Source of the DNA: Euptelea pleiosperma
Lineage: Eukaryota; Streptophyta; Magnoliopsida; Ranunculales; Eupteleaceae
NCBI GenBank assembly: GCA_035048495.1
Contig: CM068542.1
Location: 36,733,109-36,797,108, forward strand
DNA: 64,000 nt
Direction of reading: 5' to 3'
Part shown: positions 12,301 to 28,100 of the stretch, one piece after another
Position numbering within the stretch: the stretch's first letter is position 1
Layout of the letters: each line of letters begins with the position of its first letter
Made by a program: the position numbers and the translations under genes
Notes under the pieces: generated by a model
Database searches by the model: none
Seen by the model: only the letters and a program-made list of their open reading frames with translations
Told to the model about the DNA's origin: nothing

Positions 12301-15300
12301 ATCTAATGGTCATACACCCAATTTCCCACTTTCTTGTAATAGGTCCATCACATATTTTCGTTGATTGAGAAAGATGGCATTTTTTAGTAGGCAACTTCTA
12401 ATCCGAGAAGATATTTTAAAATTCCCAAGTCTTTAATGGCAAACCTTTTGTGTAAAATGTCCCTGAGCTTCGAAATTCCGTGCTCATCATCATCTGTGAT
12501 TACTATGTCACCAACATATAGCAAGACAATAGTAAGTCCAGACGTACCTCTTTTTATGAACAAAGCAGGATCTGCAACACTCCTCTTCAGCCCGTATTTC
12601 ATGAGGACACAACTGAGCTTAGCATACCAAGCTTGTGGAGATTGTTTTAGCCCGTATATAGCCTCTTTTAGCTTGCACACTAAATCACAGTGGGATTCTT
12701 GTGGATGACCCGGTGATATACTCATATAGACTTCTTCTTCTAGATTGCCATGCAAGAAAGCATTTTTCACATCCATTTGAAATAACCTCCAGTCTTGATT
12801 TATTGCTAGCGATAGGAGAACTTGAAACGTATTCATCTTTGTGACATGTGCAAAGGTCTCTTTATACTCGATTCCATAAGTCTGAGTGAATCCTCTAGCA
12901 ACAAGCCTCGCCTTATATTGTTCAATGGTTCCATCATTTTTGTCTTTTATTTTATATACCCAACGACACCCAACTGTTTTCTTCTTTGGAGGCAATTTAA
13001 CAATGCTACATGTTTGATTTTCATCAAGAGCGCATAATTCTTCTTTCATGGCTTGTTTCCAAACAGGATTGGAATTAGCCTCTCAAAAATTCTTTGGTTC
13101 TTGATCACTGGACACTAAACTCAACAAAGCAGCATGTGACTAAGTTACATTATCATTTGTCACATAAGCTTGTATAGGATAAGATGCAGCATGGTAGGTG
13201 AAGAAATCCTTCATTTTTCCTAGAGGACGAGTCTCTGTACTTGTTCGTCGTTGTATTGGAGGTGCAACTATTTCGATTGCTGGTGGAGAGGAGAGAAAAT
13301 AACATCACAGTTTGAGGAGTTAGTAATTTTTCCAACAGAGAGAAGTTGGACATGAAAAGATGGAACAACAAGAGCATCTGAACTCGGACTGTTAGGAAAA
13401 AATAATTTTTCCACTCCCTAAAATGGGAACAATGATTCCATTAGCAACTGAGACATCATGCTTGTCAGATTTAGAAGTAAAATCATGCAAGGACGTAGAA
13501 TTATTGGCCGTATGATTGGTGGCTCCAAAATCAAGAATCCAGGTTTGACTTTATAAGAGGAGGTGAGGTAAGCTTGTAAATTACCTGAAGCATGGGTAGA
13601 GACATGATGATCTGGTTCAGAAGATGCTGAGTTGTTGAAGAAGATGACTCAGATGGTTCAAAGAGATCAATGTATTGGCTACTGTTGCATAATCCTTTTT
13701 ATTTTTCTCAAACTGAGTTTTGAGGTGTGGATATAGCTCCCAACACCGATCTTTGGTGTGCCCAGTTTTGCTACAGTGATCATATCGATAAGACTCACGT
13801 TTACCCTTATTTTGATAGTGATTTGCGTCCTTTCCAATACCACCAGATGCCCACTTCTTGTCATTTTTTCAGCCATGAGAGCACTAGATTCATTTTTCTC
13901 AGAAGATTTTGAATCAGTGCTCATAGCATTTTTCCGAGTTTCTTCTCTTTGAATAGTAGCACAAACACTAGACAAGGTGGAGAGCTGGGGATTCATAAGT
14001 ATATTGCTCCTAAGATTTTCAAACTCCGACTCCAGACTATTAAGTAGAGAGAAAATCTTATCTACTTCAGCCCTTTTTAGAAGGGTTTTTGCATCAATGG
14101 TGTGTGGACAATACATGTCTAGTTCGTCCCACATCCTTTTTAAATTTCCAAGATGTTCAATGAAAGTTTTCTCACCTTGATCGGGTTCTGCAAGTTCGCT
14201 TTTCAATTGAAAAATGCGAGCAACATTATTTTGGTTGTCGTATAGATCAGCTACGAATTCCCACAACTCCTTTGCAGAATTTGAGAAGGTAAAAATTTCA
14301 GCAATTTTCGCTTCCAGAGAATTGAGAAGCCAAGACATAACGAGTTGATCATTGGAGATCCACTCTTCAAGTTTCGCATCAGTGTCAGCGGGACGTTTAG
14401 TTTTGCCATTGATGAAGCCCAACTTTTTATGGCCGCCAAGAGACAAGGTTATAGCCCTAGACCATGCGATATAATTAATGCCGTTTAAGAGAACCGACGA
14501 TAGTCTCCAACTAGGATTACCATCGGTTTCCGCCATTATAGAATCGAGGAGTTTGAAGACCTCAACGAAAATAACTTTTGTATGTGTGAGGGTTTTAAGA
14601 CCTCAAGAGATAGGCAAGGGTTTGAAGACCTCGTATCTAGGTAAGAATAGATCGAACAACCATGCTCTGATACCATAAAGCAACAAACAAATCAAATAAG
14701 ACAAGCAATTTACGTGCTTCGGCTTAGAAGCCTATGTGCATAGGAGAAGAGAGGAGAAGACGTTTTATTCATTGTGTAGCAATGGAGAACATACGGCAGC
14801 TATAAATAATGTTACAATAGGAGACCAGTTGCCAATTGAGGAGCAACCTATATATAGTAACTACTAAAAAGGGAAGGACTCAAAAAAGGAAGGAAACTCC
14901 TTAGAAAGGAACAACCGGTGGTCAACAAGTCAAACCACAAATGGCAACAAATCTTTCCGAAATCTCTCATCTCCGCCAACAGGGAGAATACAAGGGAGGG
15001 GAATAAGAGGAAAAAACACAAGAAAGAAAGAAAAATTACAAGGGCATCATTCAATCACTAAACAAAGCTTGTCTAAGAACACCCTCCTTCGCTAAGGAAT
15101 CTGCCTTTGCATTGCCGATCTCAGACCTAAGGACAAGACTTATTTTTCACCCACTACCATTAGCTCAATTAGGGAAATGTCTCTATATTTGAAAGTTTTG
15201 GAGTGCATTGGTGGTTATTTAGGTTCTTTTCCTTAAGCTATCTGCCTTATGCATGGAATTGCTAAATAAGTACATAGGAGGTATTTTTTTTAGTTAATAG

Positions 15301-18300
15301 TAAATAATAAGTTGAAAGAAATAAATCTTTCCAAGTTATCACCAAAATTTTCTTTTCTTTCGGTGTTGTACTTAAATAATTTCACCAAATCTGTGGACCA
15401 TAGGGATTACTCCTTCCATTTGATAGTCAATGGGCATTGTTTTACTATGGAGAATTTCTTTGCTTGGTTTCTAAGTTGCTACATCTGTTGTTTTTGTATT
15501 GTGAAGCTATCCTATGAAAGGTTCAAAACATGTTTTCCTACTTATTGAAGTAGTCCTTTTATTTCCTAATGTTGGATATGTTTCAGGTTTGATTTATTTT
15601 TCCGAAGGAACCCCTTTGGTGGTGAATATACTATCTTCGCTGGTTTAGAAGAATGCATCCGGTTCATTGCTAATTTCAAAGTTACAGAGGAGGAGATCTC
15701 CTTTCTCCGTGCATCCTTTCCATCTACATGTGAGGTAAACTAATTTTATTGATCATGTCGGTGGCATTCTGAATCTAGTTTATCTCTTCAAGCAGGAAAC
15801 TGAAATTCATGGATGAAAGTAGAGGTGGAAAAATCAAAGCGTAATAAGAGGAAGCTTTGTTAAGACTACGTTACTTTTAAAACTAAAATAAACTTAAAAG
15901 TGTGATGGTGGGGAGTTGAAACCCCATCCACTTAAGTGAGCATTTTTTCTCACATTTAATTATATAAGTAAGTTGAGGAGTAACCTTATAAACTAAAGCA
16001 AGAAAACACCTTTTATAAGCAAGTGTGAATTGTGTCACATGACCTAGAGAAGAGAAAGGAGAGTGCTTTATAAGTTATCCTCTCACACTAGGTTCTAACT
16101 TAATAAAATACACACGCTTGCGATCCAACATAGCAAGGTGATATGTAGTAGCACTAAGCACGCATGCGTGAGTGTGGTTGCAGGCTCGGATATAGTTGCA
16201 CCGAGAGTGAGTGCATGGGCACAAGGGCGCTTGAGGCGCACTTTGCACTTCGTATATACTCATCGTCACAGAGTTGCATAGAGGTCGCTTGATCCCTTTT
16301 TTGTTGTTGATGGGCGCCTTGTGATGTGTGCATTAATGAGATCTCAATCGTTAGATCAGAGACCTTTCAATATGAGGTGTGTCGGAAATGGACACATGGA
16401 TTGATGAGATGAGTCATGAACTCATGGGTGAGTGAGCTTGACCCTATTGGGACTTGACCAATTCAACATTGAAACCAGTGTTTGGAAACTCGACTCAAAA
16501 GTCTGCCGAGTTGAGTTAACTCGAGGATTCGAATTCGACTCAAAACAACTCAAACTCAAAAAATATATTAATATTATATACATATATTTATATTATACAC
16601 ATATATTAATATTATATATACGTATACAAGTATAATATTTTATAATTAGATAAGTTTTTTAATACATCAAAAGAATTTGTAAGAGTCAATTAAGTCAAGT
16701 TGACTTAGCGAGTTTTTGAGGAACTCGTCCAAATGAACTTTTGAAGAAGCATTGTGTTTGTCCAGCAGAATTAAAAGAAGATTAGATTTGGTCTATAATA
16801 GCTAGAACAAAGCCCACAATGTGATAGAGTATTCTGTCTTTATAAGCATGTATAAGTTCTTTTGTACAAGCATGTATAGGCTCTATTGTGGATTTTTAGC
16901 CCATCAAGAGAGGACATTTAAGGGTGTATACCCTTTTAATCCAATGTAATTGGAACCGTCCATAGTATTCTGGTTATTGGTCTTTATAATTTCTTCTCTT
17001 AATTGACATTTTGTGTCTTGTGTAGGACTTTTTCTATGGGACGTTTTGGCTTGTATATAGACCATTTATGAGTTTGTGAGACAGCCAATGTTTGGTACAA
17101 ATGTACTAAAGATTTTAATGTAAATTTGTTTAAATCAAATTACTAGGCATTCTGTTTAAGAGATCAAGTACCTCGTTCCTTGAGTACAATGCAAGTAATA
17201 CTAGAGATCATAGAGAGTCCGGGCTTAGTTGAATCTTAGGGATAGGGTAGCCATAATCCCTCGCATGTTTGGGAGACTTCGACTATCTTCAAGAAACACA
17301 ACTCTCCTTTAAGCTGAGATTTGATTTTTATCAAATTTTTATTATTAATTTAGTCATTTTGTTAGTGCAAGGAAATTTACAAATTTCCATTTATCTCCAA
17401 CAACTCACTTGGACTCTTTGGAAATGACTTGAAATGGGTATGGGTAAGGAATTCTTTTCAGAAATGGTTTTAGTCGTATTCAAATATTTTATGCTATAAT
17501 AATTTTAAGAAGAATAAAATACTTTAAAACATTGAGTGAAAATAATAGAATATATTATAATAATATTAGAAAGAACTATAATATTATATATATAGCCATG
17601 ACACAATACTCTAAGATATGGGGGCCAAGCAAGTCCAACACTTGAACGGTGTGTTTCTTTTTTAATATATGTGGATGTGTATGCATATAATTGGACATGG
17701 GTGAAAAATGTTTGTGAGTGCATGTATGTATGTTGTATATTTGTATGTATATATGCAAAGAGTATCTATATTAGCAAAAATCAATTAAAAGATGCTAATG
17801 TTTTATCTCAATTTTTAAGTGTCAGCATGTGTCTGACATGTGGAAAGTGGCCATTTGTTCGACATTTCATGTTTTTGAAAATGTCTCCTTATTATATAGC
17901 TCTTAACACAAGGCTATCAGCCTCTGTCACACAAAACCTAAGGCAACACAAACAATTTGATCAGATGTACTGACAAGAAATGGATCCATAGTCCTTTATA
18001 TCGCCAAGAGTATGGGGAATGCTCATAAGTCCAAAAATGTGTACTTTTTGTTCAAATGATAACATGCAAGCATTGAACTGAGCAAGAGAGATACTAGAAA
18101 CCAAGGCAAATGTTGCTTTGTTCTAACTTAATTGGCCTGATAGAGCTTTACCAATTTACTATTTTCTACACCACAATGGAAAATTTCTTTTATTTTTGTC
18201 TCATTCCGACGAGATACATAATAAAGTATATTTCATTCTGATAGCAAGGTTTTTATTGTCATGCTAATGCTAATTGCAAATTGCAATATGAGGTATATTA

Positions 18301-19134
18301 CCTTTTTGTTGAATCCAACTTTTAGTAACATGTGGTTGACCATCTACATTTGTTGTTTACTGTAGGATGGCTTTTTCGATTATCTTAGTGGGATTGACTG
18401 TTCTGATGTTGAAGTGTATGCTATTTCTGAGGGATCGGTTGTTTTCCCTAAGATACCCTTATTGAGAGTTGAAGGACCAATTGCTGTGAGTAGCATCAAA
18501 GCGACTCTTTTTAAAAGAATTTTTGTTGAAGTTGCTTATTGACAATATGCATCCCTGATGTTTTTCTTTCAGTAGAAGACACTTGAATGGTGTTTTATAT
18601 TGTTTTAGGTGGTTCAGCTGCTGGAAACCCCATTTTTGAATCTTATCAACTATGCTTCTTTAGTCGCTACAAATGCTGCAAGACATCGATTTGTTGCAGG
18701 GAAGTCCAAAGTTCTACTTGAGTTTGGGCTTCGACGGGCACAGGTTGCTCATTTTTGTTTTCATTGATTTCGAGGGCTTACCATACTTTTTCCTTATCAG
18801 GGAAGTTTACATTTCTTACATATGTAGGGTCCTGATGGTGGAATAGGTGCATCAAAATACTGCTATATTGGTGGATTCGATGCAACAAGGTTAGTTCTTT
18901 TAAGACATTGCTTGTTAGTTTCTGGGGCCTTGCAATAAGAATTCTGATTGATAGATTGGGCAACGCTTCTAATTAAATCTCCATAGTATAATTACTTGTA
19001 GATAATGGATAAGGCTTGTCGAGATGGCAAGGAGGATCGTGAGAAAGAAGGGTGAGATGGCTCTAGATCCTGCTTAAGTTAAGTAGACGACCATTTAGTA
19101 GCGATGAACTAGGAATTTAGGGGCAAACGAAACG

Positions 19135-19179
<45 letters not shown>

Positions 19180-22100
19180 TCTGCTAGAGAGAATGTTCCT
19201 TTTGTCATTGGGATAAATTTTATAGGCAGGGGTAAAAGGGTGGGGGAACCTTCTTCTGATACTGATACAAACAATTGCAAAGTCTTATTGAGGTGGCAAC
19301 ATTCCCGTTCAACAGTAGGGTTTCAGGGGACATAGGGGTCTAACATAAGTTGTGATTCTTTTTCAGAGGTATGTCAAGGGAGCTCCTGGTCGTGGTTTGT
19401 TATACCACAAAATTCTGCTACTGGGAAGTAAGTTTGAGAAGTCATGTCCCATACTTCCTTCACTGTGGTCAGAAATAAAAAAAAAAACCGCGACTGATGT
19501 TAGGCTCCATGGAATTGAGAAGCCATGACATGATGGTGAGATTCTATGTATCCCATTTCTCATACAAGGGATCATCGACAGTCTTAGGTGCAACAACTCG
19601 CCCGGTAATGTATCCTACTTTTCCTCGGCCCCCGATATTCATCCTGGCTGCTCAAGACCATTCCAAATAATTTTTTCCATTCAACTTAACAAAAGTAATC
19701 TATAAGCCGGGATTCTCAAAACTCACATGAGTCGCTACCAACCCTCCAACACTGCTGGAGGTCGCTTCTGTGCTCACCGCGGACCCGGTAGGAACCTCTC
19801 CAGTAGACATAGCTACTCACAAATGAACCAAATAACAGATTGAAAGAGACCGTGTACACACACAGGCCTCAAATCAACACAAAAGATCACACACAAGATT
19901 TATAACCAAAGTGTAGCCCATAAAGAACAAAAAACAAGCTTGACGACATGATAGGGTGAGTTTTCCATCGTCGGAATCAACCAAAACAGCATGGAGTACT
20001 CCACAAGGGGTAGTAGTCAAACCTTGGAACCTCCAATACCCTGAAGGACAGATTGGACAGGATTTCCAACCCTCGAGAAGCCTAATAATGGAGAAAATGG
20101 GGCCAGGCAATAATTTTTGGGGAGAGATTACACTCTCGAAACTTCAAACGAGATCCAAATGTGATGGGATTTGTTTCTTTTGATTAATCATTATGTAGGC
20201 AATCAAAAACATGTAACAAATCTCGCCAAGAAACCCCACAGAAATAAAAAAACAAGATGAAACTAGAAAAGTAATTTTTTTACCTTATGAACTGAATATT
20301 GGCCAAAACACCATCAAGATCCCATCCGAAAATTCCCAAAAAATTGTAAAACCATCCTCCAGTAGGTTGTACACCTCTCAACTGACCTTGAGATACGTGT
20401 CCAGGTGGTTGCTGATGTCCGTCGTACGGCTTGATGACATCAGCACACTTGGATGTGATCTCTTATCAGATCTCCTTTGTCACCAAGCTCTGATACCAAG
20501 TTGAAAGTGATTCTAGGGTTTGGTTCTAGGGTTTACAAGAGGGAAGAGGAGAGACCCTTCTCGTTGCTTGTGAGTCCACTAAATCATTAGCGGAATGGGG
20601 GTTGAGAATGAACAAGGTGTTCAAACTCGAAGTCAAGTCACAGATCTCCTTGAATATGTGCCTTTAAGTTCCTATATATCAAGAAATTTGTTGTGGTAAT
20701 CCTAGTCACAAAAATCTCCGACTTTTCGAATTCACGAATCAATCCCCAATTAATCGGCAAAATCGGTAAAATCTCCGATTAATCAAAAAACTCGGCGATT
20801 AATCAGTGATTTTGCCGATTAATCGACTGAGACCCATTTTCCCCTTTTGATTTTGATTTGCCGGTTTTTTGAATTATGAATGATATATCAGGCTTATGGG
20901 TTATGAGTTATGACTTATTATTATGGAATTATAGATGTACTTTTCATCATATAAATGTGTTTTGTTAAAAACAACATTTCTAACTTGAAAAATTCCATGA
21001 TATATTTTTTTTATTTTTGCCGATTTTAACTGAATTTTCCCGACTTGACCCCTTGCCGATTTATTGCCGAATCCCGACTTTGTGACTATGGTGGTAATGA
21101 CCATTGGAACACATGATTTGTTTGCATGGTTAACCCCATTCAAAAAGTCTTCTCTCACCTTTCAAAACTCTTGTTTGATCCCTCATTATGTTTCTTCAAC
21201 TAAAACTAATGTTCACATTCAACGTGAGAGCTTTTTGTTAGTAGAAGACTTAACTTTTCTGCTTTTGCCTTAAGTTGAAATTAGATTTTCTTTGTATGAT
21301 ATTGAAGGGCCTGACCCCTACTTTATCGAAAGTTGAGACACTATTTTGCACACTTATCAATGCTATGTTCTCAATGCATGTTTGCCGAGTTGTCTGAGAA
21401 ACACTATTCTAATCCATTGCAACAACTATTATTTAAGATAAAATTCTCTGAGCAATATTTGTATTCCCCTAAACATAGGAAAATAAATAAATACAAATTT
21501 TCTTCATATATCCATTGAGTTTTTGGGCCCAAGAACTGCTCATCACTATCTTGCAAATATTACTTCAAAAGAATTTACCGGTTCAATGTAAATGTACTGC
21601 ACTGTGCTTATTGAATCAAAATGACAGCCAAACTTCCTTGAAAATTGAAATACACTGAAAGGAGAGCTGTAATGCTAGATAGAGTCATGGTCATTGCTTT
21701 AGGTCCATGATCACGTGTACCTAGTACGCTTGCAGGAAACCATAAAATGGTAGCACTGCTCTTACCCAATCCACCCAGCTCACATGTATTGTGACCGAGT
21801 TCTTGGACTTCATGGTGAGTTCATATTCTACCTTGTTCCTTATCTACAGATGCATTGTCCATGTATGAAGGTAATTTTTGTGCAGCTGAAACCACAGTAT
21901 TCCCAATTACAATGTAGTATCCTTATGGGCATGGCCAATCGCCATGTGGTGTTGATCATATAACACTGGCTATTAAAAACTGATGAAGTCCAAAACACTT
22001 GAGAGGGTGATATCCCATTGAGTGCCTAACCAGGACATCTACCAAATGCAGCGAGATATTACTATAACTAGGACATCTACCATATGCAACAAGATCTTAC

Positions 22101-25100
22101 ACTAACACACATTTCAACGTGGAATCAAAATCATGATGATGTTGTCAATCGATTTGTCTAGATGGTTGAGTGGAACACATAGAATCAAGAATGGAAAATG
22201 CTTTTTTAGGTGACATTTTCTTAAATGTGTTCTACTTTTGCTTCATAATTTTAGATACTTGCGATATTATTTCAACATTCAATCCTTCGTTACACTTATC
22301 AAAATAAATAAATAACATTCAATCCTTTGTTACAAGTTTGTTGTTTGTCATGCTACTCCATGAAAGATAACTTAGGTGTGAAATTGTTCACTTTTAAACT
22401 GTTCGTGCTCCCTGATGTTATCATTTAAGGAACTCCTAAACAAGCTTTTCATGTCCTTCTGATCTTTCTTCCATGACTTTCTTTGTTGATCCAACTCAAC
22501 TTTTAGTATGAATCTTATGTCTATTTTCGAATCATGTATTGACAGCAACGTTGCAGCTGGGAAGTTATTTGGGATACCACTTCGTGGAACGCATTCTCAT
22601 GCCTTTGTTAGCTCATTCATGGTTGGTAGTTATGATGTTCAATTGTTATATAAACACCCAAGGAAGACAACTATATTTTCTAAGTAGATGCTCATGAATG
22701 CTAACATAACTGGTGTTGGTATTGTTACTCTGGTCAATAACCTTTCGCTTTAAGTCGTGCTTGCCATAATCATAATGTTGTCCTCGAATAGCTCTTATTC
22801 GTTGTTATAGATCACTTTCTATTCATACTTTTTCATGTTAGTGCCAAAATTGTTGTCCCCCGATCCTGACCCATATATATATATATATATATATATGAGC
22901 TGGGATAGAATGACTCATGCTATTCTTACTAATAGAATGACTAATGCACATGGGGTCCACATGTAGATGAGTTAAGGGCTAATTTTTGGTGATGATCATC
23001 CACACAAAAAATCAGCTCATTCCAACATTTGCAGCCTTGTGAAAAGTGGATTGCAAACTGAAAAATTTTGGACCATCCATTTTCACCGTTAAATTTAGGT
23101 CCATCTTTGATAGGTTAGAAGTTTTAAAAATTACTGATTTTTGGTGAGGATGATCTCCATGGTGAGGAGATCGTCCTCACCAAAAATCAGCCCTTAACTC
23201 ATCTGCATGTGGGCCCCACGTCCATTAGTCATTATATTAGTAAGAATAGCATGAGTCATTCTATCCCAGCCCTATATATATATATATTCAGTTGATAGAT
23301 GAAGTTGTCATCATCTCCATTTAGAATGATGTTACCTGGGTATGTGTATGGATATATATCCAAGTGTCGAACTAGCTCAAACTCTAAATTTTGGGGTACT
23401 TCGACACAACTAGGTAATTAATATTTTAATAGTATAAAGTTTTTATTGTTCTACTTGGGCGATTTTATTATTTTATTTTAATTATAATTGCAGTTGCACA
23501 ATTCATTAGTGAATCATACGAGTAGTATGAACTAGTTTTATTTTTAGGTTAGTGGTGTAACTTATAATAGTAAGTGTAGATATTCTTTTCTCTCTTTTTT
23601 CCTTTCTCTTTCTTCTCTTGCGACACATGGGTGTGTGTCCAACTCCTTAGGTACATACCCTTTCTAGAAAAAACTTATCTTGGAAAATTGGACACATATT
23701 TAGTGGATCCGACACAGATCCTGTACCCATGCCCATGTCGTGCCATGTTGTGTCGACACGGGTACAGTGGGGTAAATATAAGGGTCTGGGTATCATAGTT
23801 TGTGATAAGGCCCTATAGGATGTCTTTAGACTCGACACAAAAATATCTTACTTTTCAACAAATCAATCATGTACTTCTTTTGACATAAGAAAACCTTTCT
23901 TAGCACATGCAACCTATGCCCCTATGAAGAAACTAAGCAGGTCAAGTTCATTGTTCGCTTCTTGGGATCAATATATACGATACCTCTTGTCAACAGATAA
24001 ACAATGAGCATTGTGACTCCTCCTATTTTCTCACAAATACTGGGTCATGAGTTTAACTTCTCTTAAAAATCAAAATTCAATGTGAAACACCCAAACATAT
24101 TTCAAAACCAACCCTTAGAGACGACCTCAGACCAAAATGGTCTTTCAAAAATGACACACTTTCCTTTCTCCCCCTCAATGGGGGTGGGGGAAGAGAGTTG
24201 TGCATTTTCTCAGGGATCTCAATATGTAAAATGGCCTTCTTTGCCCTGTTTTTCTTGTATTTTAGTGAATCTATATTTTCTACTGTGACATTTATTACTG
24301 TTCTCCAACCTGCTATGGAATGCTGATTTTGCTAAACTGTTTACATTTTCTGTTAATTGTGCTTATGATTTAAGATGGAAACTACAAAATGCTTCACTGT
24401 TATTCCATGCTACACAACCTTATGGTTTCTTCTATCTATAGTATAGGTCTTTTTATACCTTCTTCTTGCATGAACTTGTCTATCTTTTGTCTAATTTATC
24501 ATGTGATCTGCAGAGCCCTGATGAGATTGTAGACAAATCACTACGTACTTGTGATGGCTCAGGTAGTTGTGAAGATTTTGTTAGTCTGGTGCAGACCTGG
24601 CTAAGTAAACTTCAGGTTGTTGTTGACGATTAGAAAGACCTAGATTTCTCGCTATTAATTGGTTGCTTTAACTATATAGATTGCATATTACATCTCCCAT
24701 CCACTAAACTATTGTAACATTCATCAGCATTTGATCATTTTATCTTGTATCCATACCTAGAGGCAAATTGTACCCACTTCTTACTAAGCTATTACATGCT
24801 AAACTTATAAAAAAAAAGATGTTACATGCTAGTGCATAAAAATTAAGCAGTTCACTGGGTTTTAGATAATTATCATTTTTAGCTTCTTGATTTCATTCAA
24901 TCTCAGAATTTGTTTTCACATGAGACAGTTTTCGCAGATATCATCCGATGTATGTCCATGTTGATAGATGTGCGGAATCTTTAAGAAAGATTGTTATGTC
25001 CATGGTGTAAAATTTCGGAATGTTTCGTAATGTTTCGTTTCGTAAGAAAACCGAAACGAAGTGTTTCGGTTTGTTTCGTAGGGACAATCCAATACAATCC

Positions 25101-28100
25101 AAAAAAATAAAAATAAATAAAAAATATGATTTCATAATTTTGGAAATATTTCGAAATGTTTCAGAAATTTCGTTTTTTCACCATTTTTTCAATGTTTCAT
25201 TTCGTTTCGGAGTCTGTCTCGGTTTCTCACTTGACTGAGACATTTCTCCGAAACGAAATTTTAAACCTTGGGCGTATGCGAACAAGAAGTCTGATGTAAT
25301 ACCACGAGATGTTAAATATTAATCGAAATGGGAGGAGCCATATTCTTTAGCATTATCAAAATGAAAAGTTTGAATTGACACCAAATTGAGTCTGAATATC
25401 CGCATGAAACAATTTAAAAATAGAAAACAACTCAGATCAATCGTTCATTAAATATAACCATGTCATTCTTGAACAATCATCATCCACAAAAGTAACAAAA
25501 TATTTATACCCATTATGAAATGTAACATGAATGGGTCTCCACTCTCCACACATCTGAATGAACTAAAGTAAAAGGTCTAACAACTCGAGAAACAACTCTA
25601 AAAGGAAAAGAAACTCTATGATGTTTACCTAACTGACAAGACTCACACTCTAAACTAGACACCTCATTCAATGAAGGAACCATGATTTTCAAGGAATGCT
25701 ATGAAGGATGACCAAGCCGGCAATGCCACTATACGGTGTAAGCGAAGATGTTTGAAACACGTTATTCTCCCCCTCACATCAAAATAATATAGGACACTAG
25801 ACTCACGCACAATAGGAAGGATAAAAGGTCACTGAATAATCCAACAATCTCGTAAGCTTACTAACAAACATAAGACTAAATGGAAATTTGGGAACATACA
25901 AGACAAAAGATAAATGTAAAGATTGACTAAGAAGCTTGACCTATACCAGACACTTTTGAAGTTGTGCCATCAGCTACGGTAACGCACTAAGAAGAAGAAG
26001 TATATTGGATGGAGGAAAGCACACCTGTAGTCTCGGTCAAGTGATCTGAGGCTCCAGAATCAATGACCCAAGGAGAGAAAGACCCAAAAACTTGGGAAGC
26101 AAGATATGCATTACTTGAGTGGGCAAGAGTAGTGGTATTGGAGGATGAACCACCAAACAGTTGTGATTGAGTGAGCTTGGAATATTCATCACGAGAGAGT
26201 CACAACCTCCGAGTTAGCCGCTGACGACTGAACAGGTGTAGCAGAAGTAAAACCAGGAGTAGTGCTCCCATTGTCAGTATATGATGCGTGATTTGCCCAG
26301 TTGGTTGGTTTACCGTGTAAATCCCAACAATAATCCATTGTATGACGATCCATAACACAATCCGTGCAATGACGAGGTCCATCATGGCCTCATCCATGAC
26401 CACCACAAGAGTCGCGATCTCCCCCACTATCTTCTCTACCACTTTTACCACATCTGTCACTACCACGACCACCACGACCACTAGAAACCACTAACGTTGA
26501 TTTGTCAGTAGTACCACCACCAACTTCTGACATTGAAGCACGTTAAAGTCAAGCAAAAACTTCAGTCATACTAGGGAGTTCCCTCTGCTCATATTTTGGT
26601 CGAAGACCAGAGAGAAAACGAGCAACATCAAAATCCTCACGTTGTTTGCGTTGCTGTTCAAGATCGAAGGTGAGAGGCTAGTAGACATTTAACTCATTCC
26701 AGTTATTCTGAGGAGAGGAATAGTATTTTGCAAGGGGCTTCTCACCCAGTTACAAGGAGAAATATTCTTCAACTAACTGATAGGTCAGTGTGATGTTATT
26801 CTCACTAGAATACATCTTCCCAACATGATCCCAGGTCTCCTTTGCACTGTTCAGAAACATCAAATTAATGCTAATTTTAGGATCCATACTATTCCATAAC
26901 CAGGTCATAATTTGGGCATTCTCATGCACCCACTCCGAATAATTGCTAGTTTCAGATTCGGGCTGATTCTCACACAAGTACCTCAATTTTCCTTCGGTTG
27001 TAAGAAACACTTCAACATATTTGGCCCAAGGAACATAATTACTTCCATTGAGTTTGATAAAAGTCATCTGGACATTGAAAACATCACCCACCAGCATGAT
27101 ACTGGATTTGTTCTCCATTACTACCCACAAAAATCACCACTGAACCCACAATAAATCACAAATAGCCACAGAAGTCACCAACAGAGACATGCAAAATACC
27201 CAGGAAGGGATTTTAGCAGGTGCAGTTTGCCCAGAGAGGAGTTCTCCCTCTCTCTGATGCATGCGACTTGCACAAGGATTCTGGGCAGATGCGGTTTGAT
27301 CCAGAAGAGAATCTCTCACCCAAGGCTCCCACCTCTAAGGTCTGCAAAATACATAGAGAACAAATCTCTCACCTGTCACACCCTATGATTTACCCTAGGA
27401 GCACTTCTCGCAGCTTCGATCTTTGCTGAGGTTAAAACTTGTACACACCACATAGAACACACCACACAAAGACCACATTCTTCATAAATCTTGCATAATG
27501 GTCTCCTCACATCAAGAACACCACTAGGTTGCACACACAAACCCTAAAACCCAATCTAGGGTTTCACAGACAAACCCTAGATTTTAATATCTAACCACAA
27601 ATAAAGAAGAAAAAGGGGAAAATAGAGGGAGGAAGAAGATGAAATCCTAGATCAGTATAGAACTTGGCTCTGATACCATGTTAGTCAATTAGGGTTTTTG
27701 AGAGAATGAGAGAGAGAAGAAGAATTGGGGGAGAAGAGGAGGAATCGACTTAAGCATTATGGCCTAGCCGTACCCTCCTATTTATATTAAATCACTAAAA
27801 AACATAAAATAACATGTAAGGACAATAATACCTCCAAAATGTTCCATACATAAAACCCACAACATAACATAATAACTAACAAAGAGAAAATAGGATTGTA
27901 AAATTTTAGGTTGTACTTCATGTGTAAATTCCTATCCTAGGAATGCTAAGATGTGCATCTTGTTGAACATCATTTTACCAACTTGCAAGCATGCATATAG
28001 ACTCAAACTCACAACCATTTATGCATGTGTTGATGCATGCAGGCATATATACGTTTTAATTATCCATGATCACTTCCATAATTCCATTCATGCATAAGAG

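Larger units (their letters stand above)
11277..14981 (-). mobile_element. Ty1/copia retrotransposon with both LTRs, intron 1
   Basis: The left LTR (3' LTR, 11277-11558) and right LTR (5' LTR, 14676-14981) are near-identical, but the left lacks about 24 bp near its middle. The element is flanked by a perfect 5-bp target duplication GGGAG (11272-11276 and 14982-14986). Next to the 5' LTR is the primer site TGGTATCAGAGCATGG (14660-14675, reverse strand), complementary to initiator tRNA-Met. Next to the 3' LTR is a polypurine tract (reverse strand of 11559-11568). The internal part of 3117 bp keeps gag, reverse transcriptase and RNase H but has lost the integrase. It is antisense to NAPRT. Confidence 0.95.

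Noticed and set aside
16900..17400. Possible solo LTR ending 'ccaaca'
   Set aside because: No matching TG start with target duplication was found, so the call could not be supported.
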